From NCBI RefSeq assembly GCF_045984285.3, contig NZ_JBJQIK030000003.1:186001-250000 (forward strand): a stretch of 64,000 nt of DNA, read 5' to 3'. This document shows, in pieces, positions 43,687 through 51,015 of the stretch; positions within the stretch are counted from its first letter, which is position 1; each line of letters starts with the position of its first letter. Both the position numbers and the translations under genes were made by a program. The stretch comes from Rugamonas sp045984285. GTDB lineage: Bacteria > Pseudomonadota > Gammaproteobacteria > Burkholderiales > Burkholderiaceae_D. Under the pieces are notes generated by a model. The model saw nothing but the letters and a program-made list of their open reading frames with translations. It was not told where the DNA came from and searched no databases.

Positions 43687-45054
43687 ATGAAGAATCAAGA
43701 CTTGGATGAGGACCGGGGCAGCTTCGCCTGGTTCCTTGAGGCAGCGGAACAGGGCGATGCCTATGCCCAGTTCAATCTGGCGCTGCTCTACAAACGCGGC
43801 TGCGGCGTGATGGAAAACGCGGCCGAAGCGTTCAACTGGATGCGCCAGGCGGCCGGTCAGGGGCTGGCCTTCGCGCAGAACCATCTCGGCGCCATGTACT
43901 ACGGCGGCGCCGGCGTCAAACAGGACGATGCCGAAGCCGTGTTCTGGTTCCGCAAGGCGGCGCGGCAGGGCGATCCCTCCGCGCAGCAGAATCTCGGCAC
44001 CATGTACCGCAAAGGGCGCGGCGTGCCGCAGAGCGATGAAATGGCGGCGAGCTGGTTCGGCCGCGCCGCCGAGCAGGGCGCGGCAGGCGCGCAGAATTTG
44101 CTGGGCGAGGCCTATCTGCAGGGGCTGGGCGTGCCGCGCAACTATCCGCTGGCCATGGCATGGTTCCGCAAGGCGGCGCTGCAGGACGATCCGGTGGCGC
44201 AGCTCAATGTAGGCTTCATGTACCGCCATGGACATGGCGTTACGCAGAGCGATGCACATGCCGTGTCCTGGTACCGGCGCGCGGCCCTGCAGGGGCATGC
44301 GGTGGCGCAGCGCCATCTTGGCGTGGCCTATGCGGAGGGGCGTGGCATTGCGACCGATCTTGAAGTGGGCTTCTCCTGGCTGCAGCGCGCGGCGGAGCAG
44401 GACGACGCGGACGCGCAGTTCAATGTTGGCGTGATGCTGGCCAACGGTTACGGCTGCACGCGCGACGACACCGCAGCCGCCCGCTGGTATCACCGCGCCG
44501 CGCAGGCCGGGCACGTGATGGCGCAATACAATCTCGGCGGCATGTATGCGCATGGGCGCGGGGTGGAGCGCGACGCTGCGTCGGCGCTGGCCTGGTACCG
44601 CAAGGCGGCCGAGCAGGGCGCGGCGAATGCGCAGTTCAACGTGGGCGTGATCTATGCGAACGGCCACGGTGTGCCGCGCGACGATGTGCGCGCGGCGGCC
44701 TGGTACCGCTTCGCGGCGGAGCAGGGCGACGCCAGCGCGCAGAATAATCTCGGGGTGATGTACGCGAACGGGCAGGGCGTGCCGCAGGACGATGCGGAAG
44801 CGGTGCGCTGGTACCGCAAGGCGGCCGAGCAGGGCCACGCGCTGGCGCAATACAACCTCGGCGGCATGTACAGCCACGGGCGCGGCGTGGCGCGCGACCC
44901 GATCCGTTCCTATATGTGGATTACGCTGGCAGCCGAAGCCGGCGACCAGACCGCCAGCAGCAACCGCAAGCTGATCGAAACCCGCCTCACCCGCGAGGAA
45001 CTCGGCTCCGCCCAGCTCCTCACCCGCCGCTGGCGCGACACTCACCGCGCTTGA
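43687..45054 (+). CDS. Sel1-repeat (TPR-like) protein with 11-12 tandem repeats
   Basis: The protein is 455 aa. After a short acidic start the whole chain is Sel1-like repeats of exactly 36 residues (108 bp): eleven full units of the pattern A..W(Y/F)RKAAEQG...AQ.NLG.MY..G.GV..D, and a degenerate capping unit (SYMWITLAAEAGD). Sel1 arrays form superhelical scaffolds for protein complexes. There is no signal peptide or transmembrane helix, so it is probably cytoplasmic, unlike the many exported Sel1 proteins. GAGGGGGAG lies upstream of ATG 43687. The partner is unknown. Confidence 0.93.
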   Translation: MKNQDLDEDRGSFAWFLEAAEQGDAYAQFNLALLYKRGCGVMENAAEAFNWMRQAAGQGLAFAQNHLGAMYYGGAGVKQDDAEAVFWFRKAARQGDPSAQQNLGTMYRKGRGVPQSDEMAASWFGRAAEQGAAGAQNLLGEAYLQGLGVPRNYPLAMAWFRKAALQDDPVAQLNVGFMYRHGHGVTQSDAHAVSWYRRAALQGHAVAQRHLGVAYAEGRGIATDLEVGFSWLQRAAEQDDADAQFNVGVMLANGYGCTRDDTAAARWYHRAAQAGHVMAQYNLGGMYAHGRGVERDAASALAWYRKAAEQGAANAQFNVGVIYANGHGVPRDDVRAAAWYRFAAEQGDASAQNNLGVMYANGQGVPQDDAEAVRWYRKAAEQGHALAQYNLGGMYSHGRGVARDPIRSYMWITLAAEAGDQTASSNRKLIETRLTREELGSAQLLTRRWRDTHRA

Positions 45055-45119
45055 GCTTCCCCAACGCTGCCGCGGTCCGCTTCCTCTAGAGTCTGCTTAT
45101 TCCACTCTGGAGGAACGTC

Positions 45120-45545
45120 ATGTCCCAGTTCTACAAATACTTTCGCGAAAACATGCTGGCACTTGGCCTGCCTGCACCCGAGTCCCTGTATGCAAATCAA
45201 GGGCTGGTGGTAGGTCATGTCGAGACTTTACTCGCGGCGCTCAAGAAGTTTGGAAGGAATGCAACCATGGGAGAGCTGATTGGCGCGACCACAGGTTTGG
45301 AAAAGCTGGCTGTTGGACACACTGTGTGGGCGAGCTATTACATTGGCGCGGTCATTGGCAGCATGGCGGTCGCCACTGGCCGCTCGCTTGCAGGCGGAAC
45401 TTCGCTCGCCGACGTGCTGGAATTGGCGCTCAGGACGGGAACTCACCGGCCCTGGCTACAGTCTACTCTTATGCGGTGGCCGGGCATCTTCGATGCAAGT
45501 GTTGGCAGCCGCCATATGTACGTGCAGATTGCGAGGCGGGCATGA
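45120..45545 (+). CDS. Unknown 141-aa protein with glycine-rich hydrophobic hairpin (cassette gene 1)
   Basis: I do not recognise this family with certainty. Residues 1-65 are soluble and amphipathic. Residues about 67-104 (TVWASYYIGAVIGSMAVATG, then RSLAGGTSLADVL) form a glycine/alanine-rich hydrophobic stretch with a GxxxG spacing, reminiscent of membrane-inserting peptides of pore-forming toxins; the tail is basic. Base composition is noticeably less GC-rich than neighbours. GGAGGA precedes ATG 45120. Its stop overlaps the start of a two-TM mini-gene (ATGA), so the two are coupled. A toxin with immunity partners is one hypothesis, a small membrane complex another. Confidence 0.8.
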   Translation: MSQFYKYFRENMLALGLPAPESLYANQGLVVGHVETLLAALKKFGRNATMGELIGATTGLEKLAVGHTVWASYYIGAVIGSMAVATGRSLAGGTSLADVLELALRTGTHRPWLQSTLMRWPGIFDASVGSRHMYVQIARRA

Positions 45546-45721
45546 AAGATTCTGTTCTTCTATTGGTATCGGGTGTCATCTGTGCCGCATCAGCAGCACT
45601 GTTCTGGCGAATTTTCGATGTTTACGGTTTTGGCATAATTATGTCGGTGATCGTATTGACGCTCACAATCGACAACGCTCGATTGCGTAGACAGTTGCGT
45701 CAGCACGACAAGCCGACATAG
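45542..45721 (+). CDS. Two-TM mini-protein (cassette gene 2), 59 aa
   Basis: This short gene starts at ATG 45542, inside the stop of the preceding gene (ATGA). Two hydrophobic helices (about residues 5-23 and 27-44) are followed by a basic tail with NARLRRQLRQ. Both the N-terminus MKDSVLLL and the tail are repeated in the next gene, so the two are tandem paralogues. Topology by the positive-inside rule is an N-in, C-in hairpin. Function unknown; size and pairing fit an immunity or accessory membrane protein. Confidence 0.75.
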   Translation: MKDSVLLLVSGVICAASAALFWRIFDVYGFGIIMSVIVLTLTIDNARLRRQLRQHDKPT

Positions 45722-45729
45722 GCCAGGAA

Positions 45730-45921
45730 ATGAAAGATTCCATCTACCTGCTCTTGACTGCATTGGTGTGCGCCGGCATAGCGTGGGCCTTCTGGTATTT
45801 TCTGGGGGAGACTGCGACCCAGGCATTTGCCGGCGCCACGCTTCTGGTCACGATTGGCGAGAACCTTCGGTTGCGCCGCAAGGTGAAAGCATTGCAGGCG
45901 AGGCTGCTTGAGCGCGACTAA
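45730..45921 (+). CDS. Two-TM mini-protein (cassette gene 3), 63 aa, paralogue of gene 2
   Basis: It starts 8 bases after gene 2, with AGGA before ATG 45730. It opens with MKDSIYLLLTALVCAG, has two hydrophobic helices (about 5-24 and 30-43) and a basic helical tail ENLRLRRKVKALQARLLE. The shared plan MKDS(V/I).LL, two helices, N.RLRR.(L/V) shows duplication. Its stop overlaps the stop of the convergent EAL-CBS-GGDEF gene. Same functional uncertainty as its neighbour. Confidence 0.75.
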   Translation: MKDSIYLLLTALVCAGIAWAFWYFLGETATQAFAGATLLVTIGENLRLRRKVKALQARLLERD

Positions 45922-47753
45922 CGGCCGGGGCCGTCGCGGCGGTCGAGAAAGAGGCTGTTGCCGTGGATTTTCTTGGCCTGTTTCTTGGCTTCGGAAGCGG
46001 AGGTGGCGATCTGGTGGTGCGAGTAATACTGGCGCGGCGCCACCTTGATGACCCCGAGCGAAAGGCTCATCAGGGAATAGAATACCTTCTTGCCCTGCCG
46101 GTCTTCCGAGATGTAGCCGCCGCGCTCCCGGTCCTCATTGCTGTAGAACTCCGTCACGCAGGCCGCGAATTCATCGAGGATGGCGCGGCAGCGTTCTTCC
46201 CAGTCCTCGCTCTGGAACAGGATCATGAAATCGTCGCCGCCGATATGGCCCACGAAATCGCGGTCGCGGTCCGTATGGCTGGTGAGGATGCGGCCGGTGA
46301 TCTGGATGACGTCGTCGCCGCGCCGGTAGCCGTACACGTCATTGAAGGGCTTGAAGTGATCGAGGTCGCAGTAGCAGGCCCAGAACTTCGTGCCGCTCTG
46401 CAGCAGCCGGTCGATATGTTCATTGATCGGCACATTGCCCGGCAACTGCGTGAGCGGATTCGCGTAGCGTGCCGCGTTGATCTGCATCTGCGTGATCTCG
46501 CGCATCAGGTCGTGCCCCGTGCCCATGCCAAGATAGCGTCCGCGGTCCGTGATGATGAAGCCATTGAACAGGTGGTGCGCGTCCGACTCCACCATGCGGA
46601 AGGACAGGTCCTGCAGGCTGGTGGACTTGTCGGCGACGAGCGGTTTGCTGTCCATGAACTGCTTGCAGGACTTTTTGCCATACAGCTCGCGCTGATAGGG
46701 CCGCGCGAAATGGTCGATCATCTCGAAACGCGAAATAAGCCCCAGCGGCTTGTCGTTCTCCACGACCGGAATAATCAGCAGCTTCGGGTCGGCCAGGAAG
46801 ATGTCGTAGACATCGTTGTTGTTCATCGTCGGCGGCACGGCTGCCACCTTGTGCAGCAGCTTCATTATGCTGGCCGTCTGGTTCTCCGCAGTCTGCTGCG
46901 GATACACCGACACTCCGTTGCGGCTTAATGCCTTCGCCACCTCAGCCGGCAGCGCCTTCGCCGGATTCGCATGCGGCCGCCCGAGGTGATAGCCCTGCGC
47001 AAACGCCACGCCCAGGTCGCGCAGCACCAGCAACTCGGCCTGCTGTTCGATGCCTTCCGCGATGACCAGCGTGTTCGACTTCTCCGCGATCTCCTGGATC
47101 GAGCGCACGAACTGCAGCTTCACGGGATCGCTGTTCACGCCCTGGATGAAGTGCATATCCACCTTCACATACTCCGGGCGCAGCTCCGACCACAGGCGCA
47201 GGCTGGAGAAGCCTTCGCCCAGGTCGTCAATCGCAATTTCGAAGCCGAGTTCGCGATAGTGCAGCACCGCATTGCGCATCTGCTCGTAATCGTATGTGGG
47301 CTGGTTTTCTGTCAGCTCGATCACCAGCTGGTCCGGCTGCAAGCCCGCCTGGCGCACGATTTCCAGCGTATGGCTGAGCTTGCCGTCGCGTTGCGGCAAC
47401 AGGCATTCGGGACTGACGTTCAGGAAAAGCTTGCCGGGCAGGGCCAGCTCGGCGAAGCGTTCCAGCACCACGCAGCGGCACAGGAACTCCACTTCCTGCG
47501 TCAGGTTCAGCGTCCGCGCGGCCTGGAACAGGCGCAAGGGAGAGTGCAGGGGGCTGTCCGATGGGCCGCGAATCAGCCCCTCATACCCGATGATTGTCCC
47601 GGTCTGCATCTGCACGATGGGCTGGAACAGGGCGCTAAGTTGCCGTCCGGCCAGGATCTGCTGCAGATGCCCGCCAAGCTGTTCGTCTGCCACCGCCCCA
47701 TTGGGCTGGGCGGGAGTGCTCAGATAGCTTATATTGGCGAGGTTCACAATCAT
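45918..47753 (-). CDS. EAL-CBS-GGDEF protein (c-di-GMP turnover)
   Basis: The protein is 611 aa in the less common order EAL first. The EAL domain (about residues 25-270) reads YEGLIRG at the EAL position with LNVSPECLL, VIELTEN, IDDLGEGFSSLRLW, VKVD, AEGIE and AQGYHLG; a CBS pair (about 305-430) follows; the GGDEF domain (about 435-600) has GGDDF with an RDRD I-site five residues before it. The active-site residues look adequate in both ends, so it may be bifunctional and controlled by nucleotide binding at the CBS domains. No transmembrane helix. Convergent with the mini-protein cassette. Confidence 0.9.
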   Translation of the reverse strand: MIVNLANISYLSTPAQPNGAVADEQLGGHLQQILAGRQLSALFQPIVQMQTGTIIGYEGLIRGPSDSPLHSPLRLFQAARTLNLTQEVEFLCRCVVLERFAELALPGKLFLNVSPECLLPQRDGKLSHTLEIVRQAGLQPDQLVIELTENQPTYDYEQMRNAVLHYRELGFEIAIDDLGEGFSSLRLWSELRPEYVKVDMHFIQGVNSDPVKLQFVRSIQEIAEKSNTLVIAEGIEQQAELLVLRDLGVAFAQGYHLGRPHANPAKALPAEVAKALSRNGVSVYPQQTAENQTASIMKLLHKVAAVPPTMNNNDVYDIFLADPKLLIIPVVENDKPLGLISRFEMIDHFARPYQRELYGKKSCKQFMDSKPLVADKSTSLQDLSFRMVESDAHHLFNGFIITDRGRYLGMGTGHDLMREITQMQINAARYANPLTQLPGNVPINEHIDRLLQSGTKFWACYCDLDHFKPFNDVYGYRRGDDVIQITGRILTSHTDRDRDFVGHIGGDDFMILFQSEDWEERCRAILDEFAACVTEFYSNEDRERGGYISEDRQGKKVFYSLMSLSLGVIKVAPRQYYSHHQIATSASEAKKQAKKIHGNSLFLDRRDGPGR

Positions 47754-47873
47754 GGTCTCAAATTAACAATCGTTTCTATGATAGAAATGCTTTATGACAG
47801 CTTGATGAACACAGGCAGCAAGTTTTGCAGTTAAACTACGTTTGTCCATATCCTTCAGCCAATAAACGCCACA

Positions 47874-48515
47874 ATGCCGACACGACTCGCCGCCCTGTTA
47901 ACACTGATTCCGGCATCTGCTGCCTTCGCTTCGGGCGTCACGGTTCAACTGAGCGACGCGGCGGGCAAGCCGATCCAGGACGCCGTGGTCTACGTTGAGG
48001 CCGAGCCGGGCCAGGCTGTGCCGAAAACCATGAAGCCGGCGGAAATCGCGCAGAAGGGGCTCAAGTTCATCCCGACTGTTACCGTGATCCAGACCGGCAG
48101 CCGCATCTCCTTCCCGAACAACGACCGCGTGCGCCATCACATCTACTCGTTCTCGCCCGCGCACAAATTCGACCAGAAGCTGTATTCCGGCACCACGGCC
48201 GAGCCGCAGACCTTCGAGAAGCCCGGCGTGGTGGTCCTCGGCTGCAATATCCACGACAAGATGGTGGCTTACGTGCGCGTGGTGGATACCCCGTTCTTCG
48301 CCAAGACCGATGCCAAAGGCATGGCGCAGGTGGACATGCCCGCGGCTGGCGGCAAATACATCGTGAAGGCCTGGCACTACGATATGGTGGCAAGCCAGCC
48401 CGCGGAACAGGCGGTTGCGGTGAAGGCGGGCGACGCCATGACGCCGGTCGCTTTCCGCATGCCCATGAAGCCGCCGAGCCTCGATAACGAGCCTTCGCCG
48501 TTCAGCAATTACTGA
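47874..48515 (+). CDS. Periplasmic cupredoxin (methylamine-utilisation/plastocyanin-like)
   Basis: The protein is 213 aa with a signal peptide (cleavage near AFA-SG, residue 20). The cupredoxin domain (about 60-145) contains ISFPNNDRVRHHIYSF and GVVVLGCNIHDKMVAYV, giving the His, Cys, His, Met set of a type 1 copper site. A second beta-rich part (about 145-205) resembles carboxypeptidase-regulatory-type domains. It should bind copper in the periplasm and may carry electrons or sense redox state. The membrane GGDEF-EAL gene begins four bases later, so the two form an operon. Confidence 0.87.
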   Translation: MPTRLAALLTLIPASAAFASGVTVQLSDAAGKPIQDAVVYVEAEPGQAVPKTMKPAEIAQKGLKFIPTVTVIQTGSRISFPNNDRVRHHIYSFSPAHKFDQKLYSGTTAEPQTFEKPGVVVLGCNIHDKMVAYVRVVDTPFFAKTDAKGMAQVDMPAAGGKYIVKAWHYDMVASQPAEQAVAVKAGDAMTPVAFRMPMKPPSLDNEPSPFSNY

Positions 48516-48519
48516 GGCC

Positions 48520-50910
48520 ATGATGCGTTTCCGTAGCCTGGAAAGCCGGATTGTCACCCTGTTCCTGGTGCTGCTGGTGGTGGTGCAGGTAGTGGGCCTG
48601 CTGGTGATCCAGCGCGGCATCAATTCCAATGCACGCAGTTCCATCAGCTCCGAGCTGGTGAACGGCACCAAGGTGTTCAGCCGCCTGCTCGAACAGAATG
48701 CTCAAAGCCTGCGTTTCGGCGCCCGCCTGCTGGCGCGCGACACGGCCTTCCTGGCCGCCATCGGCAACAACGACGAAGACGACCGCGCTACCATCGAATC
48801 CGCGCTGGACAACAGCGCGCGCCGCATCAAGGCATCGGCCTCCATGCTGGTCAACTCCGAGCGCCAGATCTCCGCATCCACCGGCGTGCGTTCCAACGGC
48901 CTGGAAAAGCTGGTGCTCAGCATGCTGGACGAGGCCGAACAGTCCGATGGCGCCAACGGCATCGCCATCGTCGAGGGCCGTCCCTACCAGGTCGTGGTAA
49001 TGCCGGTGAAGGCCCCGATCACGATCGGCTGGGTGGTGATGACCTTCCCGATCAACGAACAGCAGGTCGCCGAGATGCGCCAGATTACCGGCGTGCATAC
49101 GACTATCCTCACGCGCGACCCCAAAGGCCAATGGCTGGCCGCAGCGAGCACCATGTCGCCCTTGCAGACTGGCGCCTTGCTGGCGCAGTTGCAGACGATG
49201 CCGCATCCGGCGCCGGAAACCTTTGACGCCGATATCGATGGCGACAAATACAGCGCACGCCTGATGCCGGTGGGCGAAGACGATGGCCACCGCGCCGTGG
49301 TGGTGCTGAGCCGCTCGATCGATGAGGCGACTGCTGAGTATTCGCGTCTCGAACACTGGCTGATGGCGCTGACGGTGGCGGGCATTATCGTGTCCGCGAT
49401 CGCCAGCGTGCTGACCGCCAAGCGCATTGCGCAGCCCCTGAGCGAGCTGGCGCAGACCGCCAAGCGGCTGGAGCAGGGCGATTACAAGGTGCAGATCGAA
49501 TCCAAGCGCGGCGACGAAATCGGCGCACTGGCGCAGGCCTTTGACAGCATGCGCAACGGTATTGCGAAACGCGAGCAGGAGATCCGCCATCTCGCGTACT
49601 GGGACACGCTCACCAACCTGCCGAACCGCGCCCAGTTCCTGCTGCTGTTGAACGACTCCATCGCCGAAGCGCGCGCGCAGGACGGCAGCGTGTTCGTGCT
49701 GATGATGGACCTGGACCGCTTCAAGCACGTCAACGACGTGATGGGCCACAGCTTCGGCGATGCACTGCTCAAGCAGGTGGCGGGGCGGCTGCAGCTGCAG
49801 CTGGCTAACCGCCATGACCTGGCCGCGCAGGTGGCGCGTCTCGGCGGCGACGAGTTTGCGGTGCTGCTGCCGCGCTCCAGCCTGGACCAGGCCATCGTCA
49901 TCGCCGCGGAAATCCTGGCGGCGCTCGAAAGCCCGCTGTCGCTGGACGACCAGATGGTGGACCTGGGGGCGGGCCTTGGCATTGCAGGCTATCCCGAACA
50001 TGCGGAAGACGGTGAAGCCCTCCTGAGCATGGCCGAAGTGGCGATGTATACCGCCAAGCAGCGTAACGACGGCGCCGTGGTGTATGACGCTTCCTTCGAC
50101 AAATCGAGCGCGCAGAGCCTGTCGCTGCTGACGGAACTGCGCAACGCGGTGGAGCGCAATGAGCTGCGCCTGTTCGTGCAGCCGAAGATCACGCTGGGCA
50201 GTGGCGCCGTGGTAGGCGTTGAGTCGCTGGTGCGCTGGGTGCATCCGGAACGCGGCAATGTGTTCCCCGACCAGTTCATTCCCTTCGCGGAGCAGACCGG
50301 CTTTATCCGCGTGCTGACCCAATGGGTGCTGGAGCAGTCCGCGGCGCTGTGCCACGCACTGGCGCTGCAGGGCGTGCACCTCAAGGTGTCGGTGAACCTG
50401 TCCACGCGCGACCTGCTGGACCAGGACCTGCCATCGAAGTTCGCCGCCATCCTGTCGCGGCACCAGGTATCGGCAGGATCCTTCTGCCTGGAGATTACCG
50501 AGAGCGCCATCATGGACGACCCGGTGCGCGCCCAGCAAACGCTGGAAGGGCTGCACGCCATGGGCTGCGACCTGTCAATCGACGACTTCGGCACCGGCTA
50601 TTCCTCGCTGGCCTACCTGAAACGCCTGCCGGTCGATGAACTGAAGATCGACAAATCCTTCGTGCTCAATATGGAGAACGATATCGGCGACACGAAGATC
50701 GTCCGTTCCACCATCGACCTTGGCCACAATATGGGCCTGCGCGTGGTGGCGGAAGGCATTGAAAGCGAAGCCGTATGGCGCCTGCTGCGCCAACTGGGAT
50801 GCGACCAGGGCCAGGGCTACTTCATGAGCCGCCCGATGCCGGCCGACCAGCTGGCAGGCTGGGTGCAGCAGTGGCGCGCGCCGCAGCACGAGGCCAGTCT
50901 GGCCGAATAA
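48520..50910 (+). CDS. Membrane sensor with Cache-like periplasmic domain, HAMP, GGDEF and EAL
   Basis: The protein is 796 aa. TM1 (about residues 11-33) and TM2 (about 285-308) flank a periplasmic double-Cache-like domain. HAMP (about 310-360) follows, then GGDEF (about 370-530) with intact GGDEF but no RxxD I-site at the usual spacing, then EAL (about 545-785) reading ESL with VNLSTRDLL, LEITES, SIDDFGTGYSS, LKIDKSF, AEGIES and GQGYF retained. It likely couples a periplasmic signal to c-di-GMP synthesis and/or breakdown. The upstream cupredoxin, four bases away, is a candidate ligand or partner of the periplasmic domain. Confidence 0.92.
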   Translation: MMRFRSLESRIVTLFLVLLVVVQVVGLLVIQRGINSNARSSISSELVNGTKVFSRLLEQNAQSLRFGARLLARDTAFLAAIGNNDEDDRATIESALDNSARRIKASASMLVNSERQISASTGVRSNGLEKLVLSMLDEAEQSDGANGIAIVEGRPYQVVVMPVKAPITIGWVVMTFPINEQQVAEMRQITGVHTTILTRDPKGQWLAAASTMSPLQTGALLAQLQTMPHPAPETFDADIDGDKYSARLMPVGEDDGHRAVVVLSRSIDEATAEYSRLEHWLMALTVAGIIVSAIASVLTAKRIAQPLSELAQTAKRLEQGDYKVQIESKRGDEIGALAQAFDSMRNGIAKREQEIRHLAYWDTLTNLPNRAQFLLLLNDSIAEARAQDGSVFVLMMDLDRFKHVNDVMGHSFGDALLKQVAGRLQLQLANRHDLAAQVARLGGDEFAVLLPRSSLDQAIVIAAEILAALESPLSLDDQMVDLGAGLGIAGYPEHAEDGEALLSMAEVAMYTAKQRNDGAVVYDASFDKSSAQSLSLLTELRNAVERNELRLFVQPKITLGSGAVVGVESLVRWVHPERGNVFPDQFIPFAEQTGFIRVLTQWVLEQSAALCHALALQGVHLKVSVNLSTRDLLDQDLPSKFAAILSRHQVSAGSFCLEITESAIMDDPVRAQQTLEGLHAMGCDLSIDDFGTGYSSLAYLKRLPVDELKIDKSFVLNMENDIGDTKIVRSTIDLGHNMGLRVVAEGIESEAVWRLLRQLGCDQGQGYFMSRPMPADQLAGWVQQWRAPQHEASLAE

Positions 50911-50937
50911 AAACTGCCGGAAGGGCCTTGCTTGCCT

Positions 50938-50966
50938 TTCTTATTCGTTGCAAATCCGGCTATGAT
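50938..50966 (+). promoter_or_regulatory. Sigma-70 promoter candidate for the prolyl oligopeptidase
   Basis: TTCTTA (50938-50943), 17 bases, TATGAT (50961-50966), about 50 bases before the start codon at 51016. The -10 is good and the -35 weak. Confidence 0.42.
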
Positions 50967-51015
50967 CGTTCGCGAATCGCCCATGTGGAGGCGGTATTTT
51001 CAGACACGGACAATC

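Noticed and set aside
43687..45018. 108-bp tandem DNA repeats considered as a CRISPR-like or satellite array
   Set aside because: The period encodes Sel1 units without spacers and the reading frame is kept throughout.
45326..45721. A 131-codon frame that includes cassette gene 2 with a long N-terminal extension
   Set aside because: The extension is a frame-shifted reading of cassette gene 1; the ATG at 45542 in an ATGA overlap is the natural start.
48520..50910. RxxD inhibitory site in the Cache-HAMP-GGDEF-EAL protein
   Set aside because: The only nearby Arg/Asp pair (NRHDL) is at the wrong distance from GGDEF.
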